From positions 2,976,001 to 3,040,000 of the forward strand of contig NZ_CP035704.1 of the NCBI RefSeq assembly GCF_004168365.1: a stretch of DNA of 64,000 nt. The letters are read 5' to 3'. How positions within the stretch are numbered: position 1 is the first letter of the stretch; each line of letters starts with the position of its first letter. The stretch comes from Pseudolysobacter antarcticus (GTDB lineage Bacteria > Pseudomonadota > Gammaproteobacteria > Xanthomonadales > Rhodanobacteraceae). The notes under the pieces are model-generated. The model made no database searches and was not told where the DNA came from. It worked only from the letters and a program-made list of their open reading frames with translations. A program made the translations under genes and the position numbers. Of the stretch, positions 41,722 to 50,362 are shown one piece after another.

Positions 41722-44364
41722 TCAATGAATTTGCACACCGGTAGTCGCTGCATTTTCGGTTTGAAAAGTCAGCAACCCATTCGCGTCAGATGTCGCCTGA
41801 ATCGTGCTGCCAGCACCGCCAAGTATGGTGATTTGATACCCTGTGGATGCCATGAGGTCTGTTATCACGTGCGTGCACGGGCATGACTGTGGAACGCTAT
41901 ATACGAGTGCGCTCGTGTTGAGCACGGGAGGCGTTACGGTGGCCGCCATCACGATCCAGCGTCGAGTTCCCAAATCAACCTCCGCCCCTTGCTCGCGTCC
42001 ATCAGCAGAAGCAACGTAGGTGGACTTCGCCATTGTTGCTTGCCCCGAATCCGTGAGTTGGAAAAGGTGTAGGAACGTGCCCGATGTCTGGCCCGAAGTC
42101 GTGAGCTGGTAGTTGGAAACATTGCTGTGGCCATCGTTGTAATCCAGATGCGTAATTGTCGGCACAGGATTGGCGGGCACGAGGGCGCGCATGAAGACTT
42201 TGCTATTGCCGTGCGCGGCTGAAAACACGTCACCTGACTGTACCAACGACGGGGCATTAAAGTTGAGGTTGAAGATCTTCTTAATGGCCGCCTTTGCCAC
42301 TTGCATTTGATCGTGGACAAAAACCACGTTCGGGCGGATGTAAACAAGCGTTCGCGCTGCTCGCGTTACCGAATTTGTCACGCCATCGTTGTTGACATAG
42401 GCGTTGCCAATATCGGCGAGACCGTAAACAAAAGTTCCTTGATCGATGTACTTCGTGATCTTGGCGTTGTCTCCCCAATATCCCTGCCCCGGCGGATAAA
42501 CGATGTGATCGCCGGCACCACGATCATCGAAGCCCAAAGTGTTGTGCGACGGCAACGTCTCAGTGATCCCATAGCCGCCTGAGTTAATTACGAGATAGTC
42601 TGCACCGCGCTGTAAAGTGATATGTCCGGCATCGCGATGTTGGTGGTCCTCCAGCACGAGCCCGTCCGCCATGCTGACCCAGACTGCGACCGTTCCCCAA
42701 TCAGACCGCGCATACATCGGGCCAGTGAACTTGGCAAGATAGGAAAGCGGAAAGCTGCTGGCACCGGTCTTGTAGTCGGCCTTCGCCCCCGCAACGGGCG
42801 ACCCCACATCCGCGAGATACTGTCGCGCATAAGGGGCCATCGAATGGTTGGGTTGATACTTCAGAAAAGCCTGCATCGATTCCACCAGCGGCTTGGCCGG
42901 CAGACCGTCCCAGTCGCCGCCATCGTAAAATGTGACCCGATCCGGTTTGGTTCCGTGGATTGTGGCAGGCACAAGATTAGCGTTCCATGTCGAGATCGAG
43001 GCCAAATCCTCGGCGACACCTTCGCTCGGGGACAGTCGTTTCCATGCGTCGAAGAGCTGAAGCATGTCCTCGTTGGTGCCTTCGGAATATTGGCCCTGCG
43101 GGCCATAAGCGTCCGGAAGTACAGCCTGCATCCTGTTGAATGTCTGCATCAGGAGACTGTGAGCGAGAGGCTTAAGATCTCCGCCGCTCATCGCCCTCGG
43201 ATTGTCTGTGTCGGTGGCATAGGCGGTGAAAAATGTGCCCATCAAATATCCGCGAATGTAGTAATTACCGATGGGGTTACTATAGACGTGTGGTCCCTCA
43301 TATCCCGCCTGGGTATACCAGTCCACCTGCTGATTCAACACCGTGTAAAACTCTTTACGAAGGCCAGCAGTAAGGTCTGGGGAGTGACGCACGGCATCGT
43401 AGCCATAAGCCAGGCCCACGTTCATGGCGCGCATGTCGTAGCCCGGCCCGTCAGGCTTGACCGATTCGACACCACCCATCAAGTTACTGGTTTGGGTGTA
43501 ATCCGACCCGACGTATTGCACAAACAACGATTGTGTTGCAATCGGTGCCGTGTTGAATAACAGTGTCGTACCACTGATCGAAAATTTGCCTGCGGAAATT
43601 TCTGTATTGTTCTCGTTCAAATTTGTTGCTACGTAATACGTTGGCGAAGGGTGATTTGTGCCGATCCAATGCAGGACATTGAAATAGGAAGTTCCGGCCG
43701 CGATATCGTCATCCCGCATGGAAATATGGAAGTCCACTTCCTGCACATATTCCGCAGGGCTGTTCGAGATGGCACCGTCCTGGCTGGCGCTGATTCGCAG
43801 TACGGGATAGAGCGCGCGTTTATCGAACTGCTGCGTGATGTCCTGCTGCGGCGTGCTCGTATAGGTGAATTGGGTGACCGCAGCGGTATTCTCGAACACG
43901 CGCACCACAGCGCCAGCAAGCGGCGGCATCGGTAGCGTGAAGGATTTTTTCAGGCCGTCACCGAATCCGAGAAATTGATGATTTTGATTGACAGCAATCA
44001 CTGGAAAGCTGCGCGAGAGCGTCTTGAGAATGGCAACTGCCTTCTTTGAATATAGCGGTGCACGCGCGTCTCCCTTCATCAATGCCACGTTGTAACAGAT
44101 GCCGTAGTCCTGAGCAGCTTGACGCCAGTCGAATCCGGCGTAGATATCTTCAATAACGGTTGCGAGATCCCGCTCGCAGCGAGCCTTGAGAGGCGTCCAC
44201 ACTGACGCATCGGAAAACGCTATTGCAATATCCGGCTGGGCCAGCTTGGTGGTGAACTCAAAGGAATCGGCAAATATATGATCGGCGCTTTGTGCATGCG
44301 CAAAAATTGTTGTTGCCGTCCAAGCGACAATGCCGAAAAAAACTTGTCGCCATGGTGGGCGCAT
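41722..44364 (-). CDS. secreted heparinase II/III-like protein
   Basis: From ATG 44364 (GGAG nine bases upstream) the protein has 880 residues. A signal peptide (QVFFGIVAWTATTIFAHA) is followed at once by the tag DHIFADSFE. The central part is an alpha/alpha-barrel-like region rich in Trp, Tyr and Gly. The C-terminal half has the heparinase II/III beta-sandwich pattern (LEDHQHRDAGHITLQRGADY, LVINSGGYG, then LVYIRPNVVFVHDQM), where the His residues would bind metal or act in catalysis. It is probably a polysaccharide lyase or a carbohydrate-binding relative; the substrate is unknown. The longer frame from 44475 adds residues that do not look like a signal peptide. Confidence 0.72.
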   Translation of the reverse strand: MRPPWRQVFFGIVAWTATTIFAHAQSADHIFADSFEFTTKLAQPDIAIAFSDASVWTPLKARCERDLATVIEDIYAGFDWRQAAQDYGICYNVALMKGDARAPLYSKKAVAILKTLSRSFPVIAVNQNHQFLGFGDGLKKSFTLPMPPLAGAVVRVFENTAAVTQFTYTSTPQQDITQQFDKRALYPVLRISASQDGAISNSPAEYVQEVDFHISMRDDDIAAGTSYFNVLHWIGTNHPSPTYYVATNLNENNTEISAGKFSISGTTLLFNTAPIATQSLFVQYVGSDYTQTSNLMGGVESVKPDGPGYDMRAMNVGLAYGYDAVRHSPDLTAGLRKEFYTVLNQQVDWYTQAGYEGPHVYSNPIGNYYIRGYLMGTFFTAYATDTDNPRAMSGGDLKPLAHSLLMQTFNRMQAVLPDAYGPQGQYSEGTNEDMLQLFDAWKRLSPSEGVAEDLASISTWNANLVPATIHGTKPDRVTFYDGGDWDGLPAKPLVESMQAFLKYQPNHSMAPYARQYLADVGSPVAGAKADYKTGASSFPLSYLAKFTGPMYARSDWGTVAVWVSMADGLVLEDHQHRDAGHITLQRGADYLVINSGGYGITETLPSHNTLGFDDRGAGDHIVYPPGQGYWGDNAKITKYIDQGTFVYGLADIGNAYVNNDGVTNSVTRAARTLVYIRPNVVFVHDQMQVAKAAIKKIFNLNFNAPSLVQSGDVFSAAHGNSKVFMRALVPANPVPTITHLDYNDGHSNVSNYQLTTSGQTSGTFLHLFQLTDSGQATMAKSTYVASADGREQGAEVDLGTRRWIVMAATVTPPVLNTSALVYSVPQSCPCTHVITDLMASTGYQITILGGAGSTIQATSDANGLLTFQTENAATTGVQIH

Positions 44365-44579
44365 GATGTTGCTCCGCCGAACAAACGACGCGTTGTTTTC
44401 TTGGGCGGGCCCGGAACTGGAAATCGGGCAGGCTTGCTCGATCGAAAAAACGGCAGCAAAACGAAGAGCAGACATTACTTACCCCCTGTCCAATCACATT
44501 CAACATATTGTGGAATGTGGGATGGAATCTCGTTGTAGAAAAACACGATGCAAATTTGCAAGTTCAACGTGACGTGTTG

Positions 44580-46559
44580 CTATTCGAATTTGCTTTGGAA
44601 TATGAGATCAGCGAAAGGTCCGAATTTTCCGAATCGATCCTGATCGTGGCCGTTCACGTCAATCGCGCCAATATCGGTGCGTCGTCCATGCCCATCATTG
44701 TCCTGCGGGTCGCCGTGATCATTCACCGGGCTGCTAGCTGTTGGCGTGTAGCGCGCTCTGAATGCTGCAAGAATCGTCGAGAGCTTTTGGCTCCTCTGCC
44801 ATACCGCGCCTTCATCGACAACCGATTCGTATGGATAAATGCGTTGCCCTGAAAACGGCGTCGCAGCGAGTTGTCCATCTTTGCTGCCGATGGTTCCGCT
44901 GCCGCTGACATCGTGCGTGGCGAAGCCAGGCGTACTGCCTTCGCTCATTCCGGTCACCGCATAATTGTCATGGGTGACATTGTCGGGCGAGTAGAATGCG
45001 TTGTAATCAGCCGATATCACGGTGCCGACATCACCGACGATGCGCGGCGAGCCAGGATTGCCGTTGTCCTGATTGCGCGAAAATGTGATCAGATTATTAC
45101 GTAGGCTGCTGACACTCGAGGCGCCGTTAATTTGAATGGTTGGCCCGGCAAAATCGCCGATCGCGTTGCCACCGCCATCAAAAGTATTATTGTATATTTG
45201 TATACCCGTCTCGCCCCCGTAAAACCAGACCCCCTGATCCAGTGTGCCACCGCCTTTTTCGGGCACGAACAGGTTGTGGTGTATTGAGGCGCCGTTGTCC
45301 GCGCTGCGCAGCCAAGTGTGGCCGTAGCCGTATACGAGGTTGTAGCGAAACTCGCCCGTCAGGTCCTGCACTGGCCAAGAGCTGCCTCGGAAGAGATTAT
45401 GTTCGATCAGAATGTTGCTGCCGCTGGCACCACTACATAGCCTGCAGCTGAATGACAGGTTGAGACCCTGGCTCCAACCGCCACGGTAGCTGTGATGATC
45501 ATAGTTGCCCCGTACGGTGATATTGGATGTGCCTTCAACCAGGTACAAAGTACTGCGCGGCCCTATCAGGATGTTGCTTTGATCGTCCCCATCACCGCCG
45601 ATCAACCAATTGCGAGTATTGGAAAACACGACGCGGCCCGCGCCTGCACGATTGCCTTGGAACAGTTTCATGGGCGCGCTATTGCCATGCAGCGTAATGA
45701 TCGGCGTAGCGTCGGGATCGGATGCCTCGAAGGTAAGAAGATTGTTTGCGCGGAATTCGTTGTTGTTGATAGTGGCGCCGCCGCTGACGGTCAGGTCGAT
45801 CGCACCCGTCGCCTCGAACACTGAGTTCTCGATATCGACCGCGGTCGCCGTACCACTTATGCCGGATGTGGTGAGCGAGCCCAGCCCTATCACCAGTGTG
45901 TTCTTGATGGTCACGGCACCGCTGGAACTGACGGTGTGGCCATTACCAATGATAATTTGATTGTTCCAATTGATCGGCCCACTGAGATTGGCGCTGAGAT
46001 CGAGCGTTGTTCTGTCGCTTGGCAGTGCGTCCACCACGATACTGATCGGCGCACTATCCAGCGTGGCGCCATCGGAATCTGGCGGCGGCGTGAATTGACC
46101 CCGCAGCTTCACCAGATGCGTTCCCACCGCGAGGCCGGTTACGCCGAAACGATTGAAATCGATCGGGTCGGGATTCATGTTGTCGTCGAAATCCGTCGTG
46201 CCGAGAATCGTGGTGCCATGCGTGACACTATCGGTCTGCACAATATCGTCCACCAGCACCTGAAACTGCGGCCAACCCGAGGGTGTGCCGCCACCGGAAC
46301 AGCTGGCGGGACCCGGTACACCATGCATTTTATTGATTGTCTGCCCGGGCGGGCAGGCGATGATGCCGTGCTCGTTATTGCTGTCAAACAGATCGGCAAA
46401 AACGATGATCGGCTGTCCTTGGGTGAAATGCATGCCCGCACCAGGACTCTTGAATTCGACCTGGTGCGCGAGCGCTGACAGAGGCACCAGCAACACACCA
46501 AGAAAACCCCACGCGAGAGCAATCCGCGAGCTGACGCAAATTTTTTTTGTTCGGCGCAT
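44580..46559 (-). CDS. secreted right-handed beta-helix protein with C-terminal IFQSKFE
   Basis: From the ATG at 46559 (G-rich ribosome site) the protein has 659 residues. A signal peptide (LAWGFLGVLLVPLSALA) is followed by a short Ig-like segment (FKSPGAGMHFTQGQPIIVFA). Then come many repeats of 20-25 residues of the pectate-lyase-like helix type (NTLVIGLGSLTTSGISG, NNEFRANNLLTFEASD, NNTFDGGGNAIGDF). It ends exactly with FADLIFQSKFE, a degenerate copy of the tag in neighbouring secreted proteins. It could be a polysaccharide lyase or surface adhesin; no catalytic residues can be named. Confidence 0.75.
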   Translation of the reverse strand: MRRTKKICVSSRIALAWGFLGVLLVPLSALAHQVEFKSPGAGMHFTQGQPIIVFADLFDSNNEHGIIACPPGQTINKMHGVPGPASCSGGGTPSGWPQFQVLVDDIVQTDSVTHGTTILGTTDFDDNMNPDPIDFNRFGVTGLAVGTHLVKLRGQFTPPPDSDGATLDSAPISIVVDALPSDRTTLDLSANLSGPINWNNQIIIGNGHTVSSSGAVTIKNTLVIGLGSLTTSGISGTATAVDIENSVFEATGAIDLTVSGGATINNNEFRANNLLTFEASDPDATPIITLHGNSAPMKLFQGNRAGAGRVVFSNTRNWLIGGDGDDQSNILIGPRSTLYLVEGTSNITVRGNYDHHSYRGGWSQGLNLSFSCRLCSGASGSNILIEHNLFRGSSWPVQDLTGEFRYNLVYGYGHTWLRSADNGASIHHNLFVPEKGGGTLDQGVWFYGGETGIQIYNNTFDGGGNAIGDFAGPTIQINGASSVSSLRNNLITFSRNQDNGNPGSPRIVGDVGTVISADYNAFYSPDNVTHDNYAVTGMSEGSTPGFATHDVSGSGTIGSKDGQLAATPFSGQRIYPYESVVDEGAVWQRSQKLSTILAAFRARYTPTASSPVNDHGDPQDNDGHGRRTDIGAIDVNGHDQDRFGKFGPFADLIFQSKFE

Positions 46560-46730
46560 CGTCGTATCCCCCCAGTTTAAGCGCGCCGGGAAAAACGCTC
46601 GGCGTCCAGACGAGAAACGAAGTTGTTTCAGCAAATGCGACATGTGATCGTAAATACGATTGCAACCTTGTGACGGTGTTCCGCGATCAAGTCATGCTGT
46701 GTGTCGCCAGACATCGCCAGACCGCTTCAC

Positions 46731-47225
46731 TCAGTTTGGTCGCGCCGCTATGACTTCGATTTCTACCAGCCATCCCGAGTTGACCAATCCGGCAACCTTG
46801 ACCGTGGAACGAGCTGGCAGATTCGACTGCGCGGTGGTGCCGAAAAACCGACGGTAGCTTTCTGTCATGCCGGCGAAGTCGATCTTGCCGTTGAGCGCCG
46901 GATCGCCGGCTAGAAATACCTGCATCTTCACGACGTCTTTCATGCTGATCCCCATAGTCTTCAGTGCGGCTTCGATCTTCCCGAGTACGCTCAACGTTTG
47001 TGTCTTCGTATCACCATAGGCCGCAAGGCTATCCTTCGGCGCAGAAGCGTCGGCGACGTCGGGGCCCAAGCCACTCAGAAACACCAGATTCTGACCGGCG
47101 GGGATCTCCACCGCTTGGGCGTTGGGAGAATCCGAGTTCGGCCTTTTGTAATGGATAACATCACTCGCAGTCGCAACTTGTACGAATACAGTCAGCAGGA
47201 ATGCGACAGATACGACCGTCTTCAG
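46731..47225 (-). CDS. exported RidA-family (YjgF/UK114) protein, probable CTG start
   Basis: RidA proteins hydrolyse reactive enamine/imine intermediates to ketones plus ammonia. The body carries family marks: LVFLSGLGP, ALKTMGISMKDVVKMQVFLA, and the substrate-binding arginine in NLPARSTVKVAGL. The first in-frame ATG/GTG/TTG is the GTG at 47111, which would cut off the family's first strand. The open frame continues upstream to a CTG at 47223-47225 placed six bases after a perfect GGGAGG and overlapping the cytochrome stop as CTGA. From there the protein (164 residues) starts LKTVVSVAFLLTVFVQVATA, a clear signal peptide. I therefore take CTG as start. Export fits its exported operon partners. 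Confidence 0.75.
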   Translation of the reverse strand: MKTVVSVAFLLTVFVQVATASDVIHYKRPNSDSPNAQAVEIPAGQNLVFLSGLGPDVADASAPKDSLAAYGDTKTQTLSVLGKIEAALKTMGISMKDVVKMQVFLAGDPALNGKIDFAGMTESYRRFFGTTAQSNLPARSTVKVAGLVNSGWLVEIEVIAARPN

Positions 47226-47689
47226 CGAGATCCTCCCGCTGACAGCAGCGATGCACGCAGTTGGGCCACATCGTCGGACATCAGTTTGTCGGCATAGTCA
47301 TTGCCGAAGTGACTGCGGAGATAGTTCACGACTGCGGCAACCTGTTGGTCGGACAAACTGTCGTGGAACTGCGGCATTCCGCGACGCCCAGCCAACACCG
47401 TGATGGCCGGATACATTACGCTGGCGAGCTTTGGATTCGCCGCGAGTGCCGGGTACATGCCAGCGCCGTGCGCGCCGCTTGCATCGGGCATGTGGCAGCC
47501 TTGGCAGATCGCGCGATACAGCGCTTCGCCGTCCTGCTGCTTAAAATGTCCACGCTCAGCCAATGTGCCCGGCGCGGAGAATGGCGACGACTCCTCGCCA
47601 AAACAGCATGCCGACGACAACGCAAGCACAACAAAGATGATGAAAAGTTGAATCCACGCGCGTAGCGGAATATGCGCAGCAACATGCAT
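47222..47689 (-). CDS. exported c-type cytochrome (single haem)
   Basis: The 155-residue protein has an N-terminal hydrophobic signal (LFIIFVVLALSSACCFG; the Cys could also serve as a lipobox-like site). The haem motif is CQGCH and the distal methionine is probably in RRGMPQFHDSLSDQQV. The stop-start junction with the amine oxidase gene is TAA-ATG with no gap, and RidA is coupled downstream. It probably accepts electrons from the oxidase or passes them to a terminal oxidase; this is inference. Confidence 0.88.
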   Translation of the reverse strand: MHVAAHIPLRAWIQLFIIFVVLALSSACCFGEESSPFSAPGTLAERGHFKQQDGEALYRAICQGCHMPDASGAHGAGMYPALAANPKLASVMYPAITVLAGRRGMPQFHDSLSDQQVAAVVNYLRSHFGNDYADKLMSDDVAQLRASLLSAGGSR

Positions 47690-49303
47690 TTATGTTTTCT
47701 CCACAGCAGTTGCGACGGCGCGTCGGTGCAGACGTCCGATCGCGTCGATCGCCGATAGCACAGCGCCTTCCATCCATGCGGGCATGCGTGAGGCGTGTTC
47801 GCCGGCAAGAACGATGCGCCCATCGATCTGGCACAGATTCTCGTAATGCTTCTCGCGCGAATCATCCGACCACTTGCCGAAACAGCCGTTCGAGAATGGC
47901 GAGCGATGCCAGGCGACGGCCATCCCATTCTCGAATTCGGCCGGATACTGCGGGTGGATTTGCGCACCAAACTCCACCGCCGCGCGTACACGCTGCTCCG
48001 GTGTCATCGCAGTAAGCTCATAGGCGTTGGTGCCCCACATGTAGGCTCCCAGCAGCACACCTTTGCCCGATATGTTCTGGCCAGCCATCGGATAGCCAAT
48101 CTGCCCTATCGGCAGATCGGTATAGCTGATGCCGCCGTAGATGCGGTCGTCCTCTTCCCAGAAGCGGCGTTTGAACTGCAGGCCGATCTTGACGGAAGAC
48201 TCGTACGGAACCGCCTGGATTGCGTCTGTCATCGCGGCGCCGACTTTGATCTCGATCTGGCTCAGAATCGACAGCGGAATCGTGCAGACGCACCATTGCG
48301 CCCTGACCTGCTGGGTCGTGCCTCCACGCTGCGTGTCGACATACGAAACCTCGACGCCGCGTTCGTCCTGATCGATTCGCACGACCTTGGCGCCAAATTG
48401 CACCAGAGGCTCAACTTCGCGGTGAATCGCCATCGCAATGCGATCCATACCGCCTACCGGCTGAAACATCGTGGGTGCGGTTTCGTAGCGAGACATTGTT
48501 CGCAGCGATCGCCATAGTCCGGACTGCAAAAGATCGTGTCGCGCAATCGGTTCGGAAAACACCGGACGCGAAGCAAGGCCGCCGCCGGGATCCTGATCGA
48601 AGCCACGAATACCGCTAGAGTTATCCGATTTCCGGTAGCGCAAGTCCTTGTCGAGATAGCCGTACGAGCGCAGGGCCTCAAGCAGTTTCTCTTTATCCTC
48701 CGTACCGACTTCGTCGTCGAGCTGTCCGCGGTCGACCGCTTTGCCGAGCAGCTCGGCCACATGGCCTTGGAAGTCGGCGTGCACATGACGGAAGCGCTGC
48801 GGCTTGCCACCGAACGCGCTGCGCGAATGCACGTAGGCATTGAAATTTATCTGCGTGAACGGTTCGAGCGGTACTTTCAGCCGCTTTGCATAGTCGAGCA
48901 TGGCGTGATGGTGATACGGGATTCGCCATGGTCCCGGGTTCATGTAGTGGCCGGCATCGAATTCGCAGCGCTGGCGAAAGCCGCCGAGTTCGGTGTACTC
49001 ATCGCCACCGCGCAATGTCCACGCGCGTCCGCCGGCGCGCTGGTTGTATTCGAGCACCTTGACTTGATATCCGGCGCGATGCAATTCGTAGGCGGCAACA
49101 AGTCCCGCCAATCCGGCGCCTAGTACCAGCACGGTCGCACCACGAGGCGCGCCTGCAAGATTGATGGGGCCGGTATAACTCGACTCCTGTGCAAAGCCGA
49201 GCGTGGACATCGCCTGGTACATCACGGCGGCGCCGGCCGATTGGCCAATTCGGCGCAGTATTTCGCGACGGCTGATCGAAATTTCTGAAGTGTTCAACAT
49301 CAT
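47690..49303 (-). CDS. Tat-exported flavin amine oxidase
   Basis: From ATG 49303 (or 49300) the protein has about 537 residues. A twin-arginine signal (SISRREILRRIGQSAGAAVM) points to folded export. The FAD-binding fold begins VLVLGAGLAGLVAAYELHRA and continues VLEYNQRAGGRAWTLRGGD, the GG motif typical of monoamine and L-amino-acid oxidases. The C-terminal flavin segment includes GEHASRMPAWMEGAVLSAID. It would oxidise a primary amine or amino acid to an imine. The next two genes, a cytochrome and RidA, fit as electron acceptor and imine hydrolase. The substrate is unknown. Confidence 0.85.
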   Translation of the reverse strand: MMLNTSEISISRREILRRIGQSAGAAVMYQAMSTLGFAQESSYTGPINLAGAPRGATVLVLGAGLAGLVAAYELHRAGYQVKVLEYNQRAGGRAWTLRGGDEYTELGGFRQRCEFDAGHYMNPGPWRIPYHHHAMLDYAKRLKVPLEPFTQINFNAYVHSRSAFGGKPQRFRHVHADFQGHVAELLGKAVDRGQLDDEVGTEDKEKLLEALRSYGYLDKDLRYRKSDNSSGIRGFDQDPGGGLASRPVFSEPIARHDLLQSGLWRSLRTMSRYETAPTMFQPVGGMDRIAMAIHREVEPLVQFGAKVVRIDQDERGVEVSYVDTQRGGTTQQVRAQWCVCTIPLSILSQIEIKVGAAMTDAIQAVPYESSVKIGLQFKRRFWEEDDRIYGGISYTDLPIGQIGYPMAGQNISGKGVLLGAYMWGTNAYELTAMTPEQRVRAAVEFGAQIHPQYPAEFENGMAVAWHRSPFSNGCFGKWSDDSREKHYENLCQIDGRIVLAGEHASRMPAWMEGAVLSAIDAIGRLHRRAVATAVEKT

Positions 49304-49440
49304 ATTACTGGCGTGTTTGCTCGATGCGGAAAGAAATAGCTGTGGAAATTTCGGGGCGTCTGCGAGTGAGACGCGCAGCGACGGATAGCGATTTGCTGCC
49401 GACACGTTTCCCGTCAAAAAAACGAATTCGCTTTGCCGAC

Positions 49441-50211
49441 TCAGCCAGCTACGTCGCTTTTATCTGCAGCCGCAGCATTCAACTGCTTCCGTCTTGGCAG
49501 CGGGAGGACCATTGGCACGCGTGTACGATAATTCCGATAAACATCGCCGAGCTTCTGCACCAGATCGTGCTCTTCGAGTCGAACGCCGATGAAGATGTAT
49601 GCGCTCATCAGCAGCGCGAAAAGCAGACGCCCCTGAGTCATCACTGGTGCCGCCCAGCACACCAGCAGAAATCCCAGCATGATGGGATGCCGCACGAATC
49701 GGTAGAAGAACACTTCGATGAAAGCAGAGTCGGGTGCGGGCACATCGCGTGCTCGACGCCATGCTTGGGTGAGTCCGAAGAGTTCGAAGTGGCTGATCAT
49801 GAAGCTCGACAGGAGAACAACCAGCCATCCCAGCGCATACATTACAAGCAAGACTTGAGCAGCCAGCGTGCCATGCAGATCCCAGACAGCTGTTGGCAAT
49901 GGCTGCCATGCGACAAAAACGAGGAAGAAGAACAGACTCGAAAACAGGACGTAGGTGCTTCGTTCGATCGCGGTTGGCACGACGCTTGTCCACAACTGCT
50001 TAAAGGCCGGGCGCGCCATCACACTATGCTGGATGGCGAATGCAACGAGTACTGCGGTATCGACGATCAACGCAGTCCAGCCGCCAACACCCGCCGGGGC
50101 GCTGATCGATTTCGGTACGAACAAGTCGCCCACGAATCCTACTGCGTAGAGAAACCAGGCCAGGAAAAGCCCATAGCTTAGCAAGGCATACAGTCTGTAG
50201 AACAGATTCAT
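49441..50211 (-). CDS. mddA: methanethiol S-methyltransferase-like membrane protein
   Basis: The 256-residue protein has five or six membrane helices and the ICMT/NnrU-like methyltransferase end (FFYRFVRHPIMLGFLLVCWA; GVRLEEHDLVQKLGDVYRNY). The segments AIQHSVMARPAFKQLW, AIERSTYVLFSSLFFFLVFV, and SSFMISHFELFGLTQ resemble MddA, which methylates methanethiol to dimethyl sulfide with S-adenosylmethionine. MddA is found in diverse soil bacteria. A strong GAGAGG site precedes the ATG. Other members of this broad fold (NnrU) are possible, so the symbol is likely but not certain. Confidence 0.72.
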   Translation of the reverse strand: MNLFYRLYALLSYGLFLAWFLYAVGFVGDLFVPKSISAPAGVGGWTALIVDTAVLVAFAIQHSVMARPAFKQLWTSVVPTAIERSTYVLFSSLFFFLVFVAWQPLPTAVWDLHGTLAAQVLLVMYALGWLVVLLSSFMISHFELFGLTQAWRRARDVPAPDSAFIEVFFYRFVRHPIMLGFLLVCWAAPVMTQGRLLFALLMSAYIFIGVRLEEHDLVQKLGDVYRNYRTRVPMVLPLPRRKQLNAAAADKSDVAG

Positions 50212-50362
50212 AGATCCTCTCCAATATTGCTGCGTAGAAGTTTTATTTGAGCCAAGTGGCAGGTATCAGGGACGCTTTAAAACGCGCGTCAGTACATGGT
50301 CCGTTGACGGATAGAACGCTATTCTCTGGCGCTATCGGCATTGAACTGCGCAATACAAAAAC

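Noticed and set aside
42622-43560. 312-residue plus-strand ORF opposite the heparinase-like gene
   Set aside because: Antisense shadow of a gene with signal peptide and family motifs; no independent evidence.
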